Assembly (NCBI GenBank): GCA_001897295.1 | Contig: MKSN01000001.1 | Span: 516,011 to 580,010, forward strand | DNA from: Candidatus Saccharibacteria bacterium 49-20 | GTDB taxonomy: Bacteria; Patescibacteriota; Saccharimonadia; Saccharimonadales; Saccharimonadaceae | DNA length: 64,000 nucleotides | Reading direction: 5' to 3' | Shown here: positions 29,399 to 39,294 of the stretch, in pieces | Numbering within the stretch: the first letter of the stretch is position 1 | Layout: every line of letters begins with the position of its first letter | Position numbers and translations under genes: made by a program | Notes under the pieces: model-generated | Seen by the model: only the letters and a program-made list of their open reading frames with translations | Told to the model about the DNA's origin: nothing | Databases searched by the model: none

Positions 29399-30515
29399 CC
29401 GCGACCGTGATTACAACAATCAGGACCATTAGTACCATGAAGCCAGTGCCATGAATCTTCTCTTCCTTTTCTTTGGTAAGGGGCTTTTTCATAACCCTGT
29501 AGAGTGCGGTGACAAACCAGCGACCACCGTCGAGGGCTGGGATTGGCAGTGCATTCATGACAGCCAAAGTAAGCGAGATGATTGCCGCGAGAAATACTAC
29601 TTGTTCAGGCCCCGCTTCGCTGGCCGCTGGGAAGATTACCCCAAGGATTCCGACTGGACCCGCCACGCTCGCGCCCGCTTCACCGAGCTGCTCTGAAGCG
29701 TGCTCACGCGACGCTGAATCAAAGCTCAACTGCCCTACAAGGCCACCCACAAAGTTGTACAAAAGGTTACCAAGCCCTTGGAGCGTCACCCATGTAAACT
29801 GCAGCGTATCAACGGTTGCGGTAATTGGCGCAGACCAGGTCGCTTTAATACTCTCCTGTTGGCCGAGACTCGCACCAAACACGGCACTGTCGGCGTCACG
29901 AAGTGCAACATCAACGGATTTTTGTGCACCATCACGCTCAATGACGACCGCGACGGTCTCACCGCGATGCGCCTTACTGACATCAATCAGCTCTTGAGTA
30001 TTCTCGATTGGCTCACCTGCAAAGCTAATAATCTTGTCGCGTGATTCAAGACCCGCCTTCTCTGCTGGATACCCTTCAACAAGCGTGCCAATTTGCACAG
30101 GAGTCGTGACAACAGTCGTATCGCTCGCGACACTAAACTGGTCAGGAATAATTTTAGGAATACCCGTCGTCCACGCGAGAGCCATCAGGAGCACTACCGC
30201 AGCGAGCCAGTTAATCACCACACCGGCAAATAGGATTTTCGTCTTTTGCCAGAAGGTAGCCGCGCCGTAATCACCCTTTTTAGAGGCGGAGTCATTTTCA
30301 CCCTGAAGCTTTACGAAGCCACCAAGCGGTAGCCAGTTAAGCGTGAAAAGAACACCGTTCTTCAGCTTCTTGCCCCAGGCTTTCGGAGGGAAGCCTACAC
30401 CAAACTCTTCTACTACTACCCCGTTGCGCTTCGCAACAACCGCGTGCCCTAATTCGTGGATGACCACCAAAAAGACTAACACAAATAGCCCAATAATAAT
30501 TCCTAGGATCAACAT
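29379..30515 (-). CDS. rseP: M50/RseP family site-2 protease
   Basis: VVIHELGHAVVAKRNGV HExxH, PDZ, NALPIPALDGGRWF. Confidence 0.94.
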   Translation of the reverse strand: MLILGIIIGLFVLVFLVVIHELGHAVVAKRNGVVVEEFGVGFPPKAWGKKLKNGVLFTLNWLPLGGFVKLQGENDSASKKGDYGAATFWQKTKILFAGVVINWLAAVVLLMALAWTTGIPKIIPDQFSVASDTTVVTTPVQIGTLVEGYPAEKAGLESRDKIISFAGEPIENTQELIDVSKAHRGETVAVVIERDGAQKSVDVALRDADSAVFGASLGQQESIKATWSAPITATVDTLQFTWVTLQGLGNLLYNFVGGLVGQLSFDSASREHASEQLGEAGASVAGPVGILGVIFPAASEAGPEQVVFLAAIISLTLAVMNALPIPALDGGRWFVTALYRVMKKPLTKEKEEKIHGTGFMVLMVLIVVITVADVAKLF

Positions 30516-30560
30516 ATTCCCTCCACGTTACCCTCTTTTACTTAGACAATTCTGAAATGA

Positions 30561-31262
30561 CTAGCTGCCAAAACGACGCTGTCGGTTTGTATACTCGTTC
30601 ATTATAAATGTGACGTCGTCTTTTGTCATATCTGGCCAGTTTTTATCTATAAACATAAGCTCGCTATAGGCCGCGCGCCACAGCATAAAGTTCGAGATAC
30701 GCTGTTCGCCACTGGTGCGCACAATCAAATCGATTGGCGGAACTTCTGGTGCATACAAATTTTGTGCAATCAGTTCTTCCGTGACGTCTTCGGCTTTCGT
30801 ACCTGCCGCAATGATCTTCTTTACCGCATCGGCAATCTCGAGCTGACCACCGTAATTAAAGCAAAGTGCCAGCTCACCACCGTCATTTTGTGCGGTCGCC
30901 GCCTCAGCTGAGTCAATCGCCTTCAGCACCTTTGCGCTCAACCCTTCACGAGTACCAATGACTTTCAAGCGTACATTGTACTCGTTAAAGATTGGCACGT
31001 CAGAGGTCAAAATGCGAAGAATCAACGCCATAAGGCGCTTCACTTCATCGGCGCTCCGCTTCCAGTTTTCCGTTGAAAACACATAGGCCGACACATATGG
31101 CACACCCTGCTGCACGGTTTCAATCAACACATCCTTAAGGCAGTTGTATCCCGCAAGGTGTCCCTCGTAAGGCGGCAGTCCATGCGACTTCGCCCAACGG
31201 CGATTTCCATCGACGATGTACCCCACGTGCTTTGGAATAGTGAGGGCTTGCTCGTCAGTCAT
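30561..31262 (-). CDS. uppS: isoprenyl transferase (undecaprenyl diphosphate synthase)
   Basis: HVGYIVDGNRRWAKSHGLPPYEGHLAGYNCLKD; RTSGEQRISNFMLWRAAYSELMF. Confidence 0.96.
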   Translation of the reverse strand: MTDEQALTIPKHVGYIVDGNRRWAKSHGLPPYEGHLAGYNCLKDVLIETVQQGVPYVSAYVFSTENWKRSADEVKRLMALILRILTSDVPIFNEYNVRLKVIGTREGLSAKVLKAIDSAEAATAQNDGGELALCFNYGGQLEIADAVKKIIAAGTKAEDVTEELIAQNLYAPEVPPIDLIVRTSGEQRISNFMLWRAAYSELMFIDKNWPDMTKDDVTFIMNEYTNRQRRFGS

Positions 31263-31816
31263 TAAATTGTAAGAATTTCTTTCTCTTTATCCTTGAATGC
31301 TGAGTCGATTTGGCCATTGTAGGCAGCCATCGAGTCATCGATAGACTTTTCTACACGCTTCAGGTCGTCTTCTGAAAGCTCTTTAGCATCCTTAAGGCGC
31401 TTGGCTTCTTTTAGTGCATCCTGGCGCACGTTACGAAGTGCGATACGAGCTTCTTCAACCTTTTCAGAGGTCTGCTTCACAATTTGCTTACGACGCTCTT
31501 CGGTGAGCGGTGGAATTGGCACGCGGATAATACGACCGTCGTCGCTTGGGTTAAGCCCAAGACCCTGATCAGCACGAATAGCCGCAGTAATGACCTGGAT
31601 GTTACTTGGGTCAAACGGTGTAATCGTCAGCATTTGCGCTTCAGCAGCAACTACGTTTGCTACTTGGTTAAGTGGCATTGGTTGACCATAAGCTTCAACG
31701 GTAAGTCCGTCGAGCATCGACGGGTGTGCGCGGCCAGTGCGGACTTTCTTGAGTTCGTCCTCGAAGTGGCTTACTGCACCACTGAATTTATCTTCGTATT
31801 GTTTTGTATCAAACAT
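31262..31816 (-). CDS. frr: ribosome recycling factor
   Basis: VRTGRAHPSMLDGLTVEAYG; IRVPIPPLTEERRKQIVKQ. Confidence 0.96.
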   Translation of the reverse strand: MFDTKQYEDKFSGAVSHFEDELKKVRTGRAHPSMLDGLTVEAYGQPMPLNQVANVVAAEAQMLTITPFDPSNIQVITAAIRADQGLGLNPSDDGRIIRVPIPPLTEERRKQIVKQTSEKVEEARIALRNVRQDALKEAKRLKDAKELSEDDLKRVEKSIDDSMAAYNGQIDSAFKDKEKEILTI

Positions 31817-31931
31817 AGTTCTCACTTTCTTAGCTGCCTCTATTATACAGCAATCGAAGCTATTTCACAGGCGACTTGACCCCTGTCTACATTGCGTAAT
31901 TATTAATAAAGTGATATAATATATTCGATAT

Positions 31932-32957
31932 ATGCCCACCCCTTCTCATCAACGCGAGTGGAGCGGCGAGGCGCAACGGCTCAACAAAGAAGCTTCGGAA
32001 GCGCTCCAACCTCTTCATGACGACCTCGCGGAACTCACACCAACTTTCGACGGAATCGTCTATTTTGCGGTAGATAAATGGCACCGCGACAATGCCAGTG
32101 CTGTCGCAACCGTACAGCCAGACTCGGACGACATTGACCGCTTTTTGTTTTACCAAGAAAAAATCAAAAACCATCGCGTTGACCTTGGTGCGGCCGCACT
32201 CGGCACCGCCCTTCGAATGCCCGAGCCGGCGCTCCTTAAAAGCCGAATGAACCCCGATGCCCACATGACATGGGCCCACCGCCTCATCATCGACGACTCT
32301 ATTACGGGCGGACTCCAAGCAGCATACAATAAGGGCTACGGCAAAGTTCCAACCAACACGCGTGCAATAGATGCAGCATGGGCGAAACACGAAGATACAG
32401 TCTACGATGTTGCCGCCGCATTTCGCGACTTTTCGCTCAAAACCGACTCTATCGGCGACACGCTCGAACTCCTTGCGCCTGCCACGCCAAATGCGTTTAT
32501 TCTCAGTTGGGATCTTGATCACTCGACCGAGCTCGCCGCCGAACAGTACGGCACACTGCGCAATTTTCTCATCGACACAAAAAGTCTTTTCCGTCATGAA
32601 ACAGGCGCACTAAGCACCCACATCCATGACACAGGTGATGGCCAAGATATAACCCTATGGCTTCCAGATGGCGTCGATCGCGCCAGCCTTGCTAGCGTGC
32701 AACGTTTTGGAAAAAGTGCCGTCCTCCCGCTTCTCGACCGACTCCAGCAAGTGCACCGCCCACTTAAGGAAGTAACCTATGCCGATATTGAGCCGTCCAT
32801 TCACTATGCAATAGGCCTTGGCTATGTTGAGCACGACCGCCACGACGAACGCACAAGTCAAGAATATTGGCCCATCTCAAAGCTCCATAAAAATTCCGAA
32901 CCTAGCGTCGCATCATTCACGAAAAATGCGCTCCGCGTCCTCGGAAACCTTGAATAA
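31932..32957 (+). CDS. hypothetical protein with possible class III nucleotide cyclase-like C-terminal domain
   Basis: FILSWDLDHSTELA ... IHDTGDGQDITLWLP ... IHYAIGLGYVE; -10 TATAAT 11 nt before ATG. Confidence 0.75.
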   Translation: MPTPSHQREWSGEAQRLNKEASEALQPLHDDLAELTPTFDGIVYFAVDKWHRDNASAVATVQPDSDDIDRFLFYQEKIKNHRVDLGAAALGTALRMPEPALLKSRMNPDAHMTWAHRLIIDDSITGGLQAAYNKGYGKVPTNTRAIDAAWAKHEDTVYDVAAAFRDFSLKTDSIGDTLELLAPATPNAFILSWDLDHSTELAAEQYGTLRNFLIDTKSLFRHETGALSTHIHDTGDGQDITLWLPDGVDRASLASVQRFGKSAVLPLLDRLQQVHRPLKEVTYADIEPSIHYAIGLGYVEHDRHDERTSQEYWPISKLHKNSEPSVASFTKNALRVLGNLE

Positions 32958-32986
32958 AAATATCCCCGCATGCCGCGGGGATATTT
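32958..32986. terminator. bidirectional terminator between converging genes
   Basis: AAATATCCCCGC ATGCC GCGGGGATATTT. Confidence 0.8.
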
Positions 32987-33004
32987 CGTAATAGACCGTA
33001 TAAA

Positions 33005-33601
33005 TTAGTCGTTTACGCCAAGCTCAATGCGCTTGAAACGGCGAATCACCACGTTCTCACCTGTAAGAGCGATAGTTTCCTTGAGGAATTGCTCAACAGT
33101 CTTAGAGTCGTCCATGATGTAGTTCTGGCTAAGAAGTACCTTTTCAGCAAAGTGCTTCTTTACCTGGCCGTCGATGATCTTGTCAATCATTTCAGCAGGC
33201 TTGCCAGCGAGTGAGTCGCTGTTCTTTGCTTCTTCGCGCACACGCTCAACTTCTTCAGCTGGAATGTCTGCTTCTGAAACATAGACAGGGCTCATTGATG
33301 CAACTTGAAGTGCAATCATGTGTGCAAATTCTTTGAAGCCGTCAGTGCGAGCAACAAAGTCAGTTTCACAGTTTACTTCTACGAGGACACCGATGCGTCC
33401 ACCGTGTACGTAGCTGTCGATTACACCCTCAAGTGCTTCACGGTCAGCCTTCTTTTCAGCCTTCGTGAGGCCCTTCTTGCGCATTTCTTCGAGTGCCTTA
33501 TCAAAGTCACCGTCAGCTTCTACAAGTGCATTCTTTGCGTCGGTAAGACCAACACCAGTAAGTTCCTTGAGCTTTTTAATGTCGTCGATTGATACTGCCA
33601 T
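33005..33601 (-). CDS. tsf: elongation factor Ts
   Basis: IKKLKELTGVGLTDAKNALVEADGDFDKALEEMRKKG; VLVEVNCETDFVARTD. Confidence 0.97.
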   Translation of the reverse strand: MAVSIDDIKKLKELTGVGLTDAKNALVEADGDFDKALEEMRKKGLTKAEKKADREALEGVIDSYVHGGRIGVLVEVNCETDFVARTDGFKEFAHMIALQVASMSPVYVSEADIPAEEVERVREEAKNSDSLAGKPAEMIDKIIDGQVKKHFAEKVLLSQNYIMDDSKTVEQFLKETIALTGENVVIRRFKRIELGVND

Positions 33602-33606
33602 GAGTA

Positions 33607-34323
33607 TTACGCCTCCCCTTCTTTGTCTTTCTTGCTTACGCCCTTACCTGCTTCGATAGCCTTCGCTACGTAGTCGAGGATAAGTTGTACACCCTTGATC
33701 GCGTCGTCGTTACCAGGAATCACGTAGTCGATGCGAGTTGGGTCAACGTTGGTGTCTGCAAGTGCAATAACTGGAACACCAAGAGTCTTCGCTTCGTTAA
33801 TTGCGTTTACATCACCAAGTACGTCGATAAGGAATACTGCACCTGGCTTGCCAGAGAGGTCCTTTACACCAGAGTACTTCTTGTTGAGTTCGTCGATTTC
33901 CTCTTGGAAACGTTGGATTTCAAGCTTGTTGTACTTCTTTTCAAATGCACCTGACGCCATGTTGCGTTCGAGGTCTTTGAGCTTCTTGATTTGTGCAGTG
34001 ACAGTGTTCACGTTTGTGAGCATACCGCCAAGCCAACGCTCGGTCACGTAAGGTTGGTTAAGGCTTTCAGCGGTTGCCCTCACGATGTCCTTAGTTTGCT
34101 TCTTGGTTGCCACGAAAAGAATTGGCTTACCAGCAGCTGCAGTTGCAGTGATGAATGGAAGCGCCTTTTCAAGACCTTCTACAGTTTTAGTAAGGTCAAT
34201 GATGTGTGAATCTTGACGCTTGCTGTGAATGTATGGCGCCATCTTTGGGTGCCAACGGCTCGTTTTGTGTCCAAAGTGCACACCAGCTTCGAGCAGCTGC
34301 TTAATATCAACCTCAACGGCCAT
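33607..34323 (-). CDS. rpsB: 30S ribosomal protein S2
   Basis: LLEAGVHFGHKTSRWHPKMAPYIHSKR; RWLGGMLTN; DTNVDPTRIDYVIPGNDDA. Confidence 0.98.
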   Translation of the reverse strand: MAVEVDIKQLLEAGVHFGHKTSRWHPKMAPYIHSKRQDSHIIDLTKTVEGLEKALPFITATAAAGKPILFVATKKQTKDIVRATAESLNQPYVTERWLGGMLTNVNTVTAQIKKLKDLERNMASGAFEKKYNKLEIQRFQEEIDELNKKYSGVKDLSGKPGAVFLIDVLGDVNAINEAKTLGVPVIALADTNVDPTRIDYVIPGNDDAIKGVQLILDYVAKAIEAGKGVSKKDKEGEA

Positions 34324-34327
34324 GATA

Positions 34328-34381
34328 TTACTCCTTTTACTTCCCCGTTCGCGCCTTCTAGCTATTGAGCCAAAGGAGTAA
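34328..34381 (-). promoter_or_regulatory. rpsB leader SD-sequestering hairpin
   Basis: Minus strand TTACTCCTTT (34372-34381) is perfectly complementary to AAAGGAGTAA (34328-34337), which contains the rpsB SD. Confidence 0.65.
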
Positions 34382-34421
34382 CTTGCGATTCGGGTGTTTC
34401 ATTAAATCTCGTTACCCTGTT

Positions 34422-34450
34422 ATTATAGCGCATTTTACAGGGGTTGTCTA
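34422..34450 (-). promoter_or_regulatory. rpsB-tsf promoter
   Basis: TAGACA - 17 nt - TATAAT upstream of rpsB. Confidence 0.75.
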
Positions 34451-34457
34451 GATGCCC

Positions 34458-34883
34458 CTACGCTTCGGCTTCGCGTGCAATCAAATCCGCCTGCAACACA
34501 CTAAAAACTCGATACCCCGCCGCAACACCCTCAGCATCTGGCTCATAGACAACTTCTGCATCGCCATGACGGAACTTCAACTCAGAATGTTCAAAGACTA
34601 ACGCAGAATCTGGCTCGTCAGAAGAATCAGATGGTAGCTCGATCGCCAGGCTCCCCTCATGCTCGGAAACGACCGTCACGGTATCGGTCTGGCCAAACGG
34701 CAAAGAAACCTCTCGAGACACTACGTCGTCGGGTGCGTCGGCCTCGGCACGGAAGGTAAAAATATCCTGTGGAATGCGCGCAATAATACCATTAAAATCG
34801 CGTTCATAATCAGTGTCGTGTTCAATCGCACTGACGGTAACACTTGGTTCTTTTGGCGGCTCGGGGAATTCAAAATTTACCAT
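34458..34883 (-). CDS. hypothetical acidic protein
   Basis: ORF immediately downstream of 34889-36805 on same strand; no recognised family. Confidence 0.7.
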   Translation of the reverse strand: MVNFEFPEPPKEPSVTVSAIEHDTDYERDFNGIIARIPQDIFTFRAEADAPDDVVSREVSLPFGQTDTVTVVSEHEGSLAIELPSDSSDEPDSALVFEHSELKFRHGDAEVVYEPDAEGVAAGYRVFSVLQADLIAREAEA

Positions 34884-34888
34884 ACTAC

Positions 34889-36805
34889 TTACACCTTTTC
34901 CTCTAGTCTACTCGCCTTTCGCACGGGTTCAAAGCTGTCGATTGCGCGCTTACTGATAGTAACTGTCGGTTTTTCAACTTCTCGCAGCCCAAGTCGCGTC
35001 ATCACGCGTTCTTTTCGCGTCAGTGACCTTGGCGGCACCGTTTCAAGCGATAATTCGACACCTGCACTTATCGCATCAAGCACCGAGAGCCCTCGTTGCT
35101 GTGTGTCATCATAGTTCGCAAACCTCACGACGCCCTGTTCATCGTGTCGCCCAGCTGCCATCACGTCCGAGGCACCGATGACCTTAAGGTTCATGCGCTG
35201 CGCACGCTTCAGGAATGTCTGCGCAACCGATACACCATCATCGCGCTCAGCGGCACTGCTACAGTTATGAAGAATAATACGGCGCTCGCCATGCTCGTCG
35301 TCCGTCATAAACTCATCGCTTACCACGCGCGAAAGGTTCATTTGATCAATATGCACATCAACGCTCTTTGGGAGCTTCAACCCGCGATCGGTATTCTCGG
35401 AAAGCAAATAGAAAATATCGACGCCGTCGCTAAACTCGGTCGCTCCGGGTAGTCCATGCGCGGCAATTACAATTGAAGTCGCCTTAATGCCATGTTTCTT
35501 TAGTAGCAATAGGCGGCGATAAAAATCACTCGGCCGAGACACTTCAAATAGCAGCGTCTGCGCATCTTCGCGCGAGTACATGCGCCCCACATCGCCCATG
35601 GCATTGTTATGATCAGAGTACGCCGTTGAAAACACTACTGTTACGCCGTTTCCCTGCATCTTTTCACGCAATTCAATTGATCGGTCATCACTACCAATCA
35701 AGGCTTTCATATTATCAATCGTTGTCTCGTCGTACCGATCAATATTCACTAGTCCAAATTCTTCAGACAATACATTTATAAGTTCGGGCGCAACCCTACG
35801 TGTCAGCTTTTTCGCGCGCTGCACCTGCTCGCGAATAGTTTGGCCGGAAATATACTGCGGCTCGCCCTCCTCGGCATTTACGCGCTGCGCAAGCGAACGA
35901 TGCAGAAGCGCCTGAAGATACTTAGTACTCGTTGCCTCGCTGAGTCCCATCCACTCCAGCATATATTTAAGGCGTTGGCGCATCTGGCTTTCGTGAAGCG
36001 CTATGCCTTCTGGGGTAAATTCTTTTGGCTCACTATGTGCAAATTCATACTCCGCCATAGGGTACATGCCGGACTCACGGCGAAGTAAGTCGACCGCAGG
36101 ATCTTCACCCTTTGGAATAAGATCAAGGGGCTGCTTTTTGTAGTAGGCCGAGGCGAGCACATTCGCCCGACTCTGGGTACTCATATGATCCGATGCCGCC
36201 AGGTTTGCAAGGAAACTACGCCCCGAATGATGCCGCGAGGTTGATTCAGGCGTCAGCCAGTACGTCTCTTGAAAAAGCTCCCGAGGCATCACACCACTTT
36301 CGAGCACACTATCAATATTCGGTGCGCCTGGGATACGCAGCTCGTCTTTTCCATAGGTAAAATCGTCCGCTTCACCCTGCAGCATAAAGACCGCCTTGAG
36401 TAGGCTATCCGCCTCTTCGGCTTTCATGGCACCCCAGGGAAGCTCAGTCAGCTCTTTATGAAATGCGTCGGTCGCACCTTCAAGCTGCTTCCATTCTGGT
36501 GACGCATGCACCGCCGCAACGTTGCCGCCATAGCGCACGGTGACATCCTGGTATTGATAAAGTAGCGCCTCACTCGCACCCATAAAGCCTGCGAATTCTT
36601 TGCGACCCACAAACGGCTCAAAGCCAGGTAACACCGAGTGCTTTGTATCGAGCACCTCGAGTGCTGCGGGCAGATGCGCGTGGGCCTCATGCGTCGCAGG
36701 CCCAGCGCCATATTGTGCATGAAGGTCACTCTCAAGCGCACGAAGTTCAGCGCCCGACTCGTGGTCGGACGAAGATGAACCCTCACCCTCTTGATCAACT
36801 GACAT
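34889..36805 (-). CDS. large protein with predicted clan CD (CHAT/caspase-like) cysteine peptidase motifs
   Basis: ATSIVIAAHGLPG ... RRIILHNCSSAAERDDGVSVAQTFLKRA: hydrophobic-HG and hydrophobic-xCS pair 65 residues apart; SD GAAGGAG upstream. Confidence 0.8.
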   Translation of the reverse strand: MSVDQEGEGSSSSDHESGAELRALESDLHAQYGAGPATHEAHAHLPAALEVLDTKHSVLPGFEPFVGRKEFAGFMGASEALLYQYQDVTVRYGGNVAAVHASPEWKQLEGATDAFHKELTELPWGAMKAEEADSLLKAVFMLQGEADDFTYGKDELRIPGAPNIDSVLESGVMPRELFQETYWLTPESTSRHHSGRSFLANLAASDHMSTQSRANVLASAYYKKQPLDLIPKGEDPAVDLLRRESGMYPMAEYEFAHSEPKEFTPEGIALHESQMRQRLKYMLEWMGLSEATSTKYLQALLHRSLAQRVNAEEGEPQYISGQTIREQVQRAKKLTRRVAPELINVLSEEFGLVNIDRYDETTIDNMKALIGSDDRSIELREKMQGNGVTVVFSTAYSDHNNAMGDVGRMYSREDAQTLLFEVSRPSDFYRRLLLLKKHGIKATSIVIAAHGLPGATEFSDGVDIFYLLSENTDRGLKLPKSVDVHIDQMNLSRVVSDEFMTDDEHGERRIILHNCSSAAERDDGVSVAQTFLKRAQRMNLKVIGASDVMAAGRHDEQGVVRFANYDDTQQRGLSVLDAISAGVELSLETVPPRSLTRKERVMTRLGLREVEKPTVTISKRAIDSFEPVRKASRLEEKV

Positions 36806-36883
36806 CCCTGCTTTTCTCCTTCTATCTAGTATATTACAATAAGAATAACCGTTTCCACTAAACCAACACAGTAAGAGGTATTC

Positions 36884-37933
36884 ATGTTCTGGAAAACATT
36901 CCGATGGTCATTTGTTATCACCGCGATTTCGCTGGTGCTCGCGTTTTTATATGGGGGCTGGCCTGCGCTGGTGCTTTGTATTATCTTGGGTATCCTCGAA
37001 GTCTCGCTTTCATTCGATAATGCCGTATTAAATGCAACAATTCTTCGAAAGATGAGCCCTTTCTGGCAGAAGATATTCCTGACCATCGGTATCTTTATCG
37101 CCGTCTTTGGCATGCGCCTCGTCTTCCCGCTCCTCATTGTCAGTATTGCGGCGGGCATTAGTATTCCAGACACCCTCAAGCTCGCGCTTGAAAAGGGCGA
37201 CCCGCACGAACCTGGCACCTACGGCTATATCTTCGCCTCAATCCACCCTATCGTGGCCTCATTTGGTGGCATGTTCCTCTTACTCCTATTCCTCAACTTC
37301 GTCTTCGAAACCCGCAAGATTACCTGGATCACTTGGCTTGAAAAACCACTCGCAAAAATCGGAAAGATTCCCCTTATTTCTATCGGCGTTGCGGTGCTTG
37401 CGCTACTCTTCGCGACTCTGCCGCTCGAAGGTGAAATTCGCGTTGAATCACTTGTCGCAGGGCTTATTGGTATCTTCGTCTTCTTCGTCGTGCACGGCCT
37501 CGGCGAAGCCTTCCGTAAGTACGGCGAAAAGAAGGCCAAAACCTCAACCACCCTTGCAGTCGGAAAAGCTGGCTTCTTCCTGTTCCTTTACCTTGAAGTG
37601 CTCGACGCCACCCTTTCATTCGACGGTGCGATTGGCGCATTCGCGATTACTTCAGACCCAATCATCATCGCCCTCGGCCTCGGCCTCATTGGTGCCATTT
37701 TCGTGCGCTCGCTTACCGTGTTCATGGTACGTCGCCGTACGCTTGATAGCTTCGTTCACCTCGAGCATGGCGCGCACTGGGCCATTGGTGCACTCGCCGT
37801 TATCTTGCTTATCAGCATGTCATATCACTTAAATGAGTTCGTGACCGGCCTCGTTGGCGTCGTCTTTATTGGGGCGGCTGTTTGGACAAGTCTGATTTAC
37901 CGCAAGAAGCATCTCACAACAAAGAAAGCTTAG
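36884..37933 (+). CDS. DUF475/TerC-like integral membrane protein
   Basis: EVSLSFDNAVLNATILRKMSPFWQK; second repeat EVLDATLSFDGAIGAFAITSDPI. Confidence 0.88.
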   Translation: MFWKTFRWSFVITAISLVLAFLYGGWPALVLCIILGILEVSLSFDNAVLNATILRKMSPFWQKIFLTIGIFIAVFGMRLVFPLLIVSIAAGISIPDTLKLALEKGDPHEPGTYGYIFASIHPIVASFGGMFLLLLFLNFVFETRKITWITWLEKPLAKIGKIPLISIGVAVLALLFATLPLEGEIRVESLVAGLIGIFVFFVVHGLGEAFRKYGEKKAKTSTTLAVGKAGFFLFLYLEVLDATLSFDGAIGAFAITSDPIIIALGLGLIGAIFVRSLTVFMVRRRTLDSFVHLEHGAHWAIGALAVILLISMSYHLNEFVTGLVGVVFIGAAVWTSLIYRKKHLTTKKA

Positions 37934-38778
37934 TCGGCAAGCGATGCGTACTTGGCACTTTCGCCAATGACTTCATGTGCATTTGAAATCACCACAAAGG
38001 CACTTGGATCAACCGAGTAAATCGCCGCTTTAATTTTCTGCTCTTCAAACCGCGTAATCACCGCCAGTAGAATGCCGTGCGGCTCGGGGTCTTTAGGATT
38101 ACTTTCTTTTAAGTAGGTGACGGGCTCCTCAATCACCTCGTTAATCACCGCACCAATGTCGCGCACATGGTGACTCACAATCCAGACACCTCGCGACTCA
38201 TTGAGCCCTTCAACAGTTACGTCGATTGCTTTATGAGCCACAAAATATGCGATAAGCGAATACAGTGCATTCTCCCAGCCAAATACAAACCCAGCGGCAG
38301 CAATAATAATTCCGTTGATCACCATAATCGCCTCACCCACTGAGAATACGGTCACGCGATCGATCAGTACGGCAACCGTGTCAGCACCGTCAATAACTCC
38401 ACCGTAGCGAATAACAAGCCCCGCCCCTACGCCTACAAAAATACCCCCGAATACCGCGGCAAGAATTGGCACATCAGTGAAACCGTGCGGAAGATGTACG
38501 AAGGTTAACCCCGCGAGAGTCACGATACCAATACTCGAGTATATTGCGAAATCTCGACCGAATTTTTTCCAGCCCAAATATACAAACGGGATATTGAGTA
38601 CCAAAAGAAACGCGCCGAACGGAATACCGGATAAGTGAGCACTCAAGATGGATATGCCAGTCACACCACCGTCCAACAGGTGGTTTGGTAGCAAAAAGAG
38701 CTGCAGCCCAACAGCAGCCAATATACTACCGATCACAATCATGCCGATGCGCGCTATTTTTTGTAGTACGATATGCAC
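37930..38778 (-). CDS. YitT family membrane protein with DUF2179 domain
   Basis: GLQLFLLPNHLLDGGVTGISILSAHLSGIPFG; C-terminal KAAIYSVDPSAFVVISNAHEVIGESAKY. Confidence 0.9.
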   Translation of the reverse strand: MHIVLQKIARIGMIVIGSILAAVGLQLFLLPNHLLDGGVTGISILSAHLSGIPFGAFLLVLNIPFVYLGWKKFGRDFAIYSSIGIVTLAGLTFVHLPHGFTDVPILAAVFGGIFVGVGAGLVIRYGGVIDGADTVAVLIDRVTVFSVGEAIMVINGIIIAAAGFVFGWENALYSLIAYFVAHKAIDVTVEGLNESRGVWIVSHHVRDIGAVINEVIEEPVTYLKESNPKDPEPHGILLAVITRFEEQKIKAAIYSVDPSAFVVISNAHEVIGESAKYASLAD

Positions 38779-38896
38779 CCCCTGTCTGTTTAACCCGCTA
38801 GAGTTACGCGTCTATTACGTCCTATTGTACCGCACAGAGCGTGCCCCATCCCACCCCTTTACAAACTGACGATTTTCAGATACAATAGTTCAGATT

Positions 38897-39217
38897 ATGA
38901 AAAGCAATTTACACCCAACCGACTATAGGCCCGTCGTATTTAGCGATGACGTCGCCGGTTTTGCGTTCTTGACTCAGTCAACTGCACAAACCACCGAAAC
39001 AATTAAATGGGAAGACGGAAACGAATACCCACTCGTGAAGGTACACATTTCTAGTGCCTCTCACCCATTCTTCACCGGTGAAGAAAAAATCATCGACACC
39101 GAAGGTCGTGTCGACCGCTTCAAGAACCGCTTCGCGGCTGCAGAAGCTCGCAAGGAAGCTCTTGCAAACAAGGCTAAGAAGGCTGCGGCTAACAAAGCTC
39201 GTAAGGCTGACGCCTAA
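38897..39217 (+). CDS. rpmE2: 50S ribosomal protein L31 type B
   Basis: [29 protein letters not shown]...[37 protein letters not shown]; Lys/Ala-rich tail, no Cys. Confidence 0.94.
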   Translation: MKSNLHPTDYRPVVFSDDVAGFAFLTQSTAQTTETIKWEDGNEYPLVKVHISSASHPFFTGEEKIIDTEGRVDRFKNRFAAAEARKEALANKAKKAAANKARKADA

Positions 39218-39234
39218 CCCTCTCGCATAGCGAC

Positions 39235-39262
39235 AAAACGACTCCTCCTGGAGTCGTTTTTT
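39235..39262 (+). terminator. intrinsic terminator after rpmE2
   Basis: CGACTCC TCCT GGAGTCG TTTTTT. Confidence 0.9.
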
Positions 39263-39294
39263 GTTACAATAAAAATATAGTTAAGGAGAATTTC

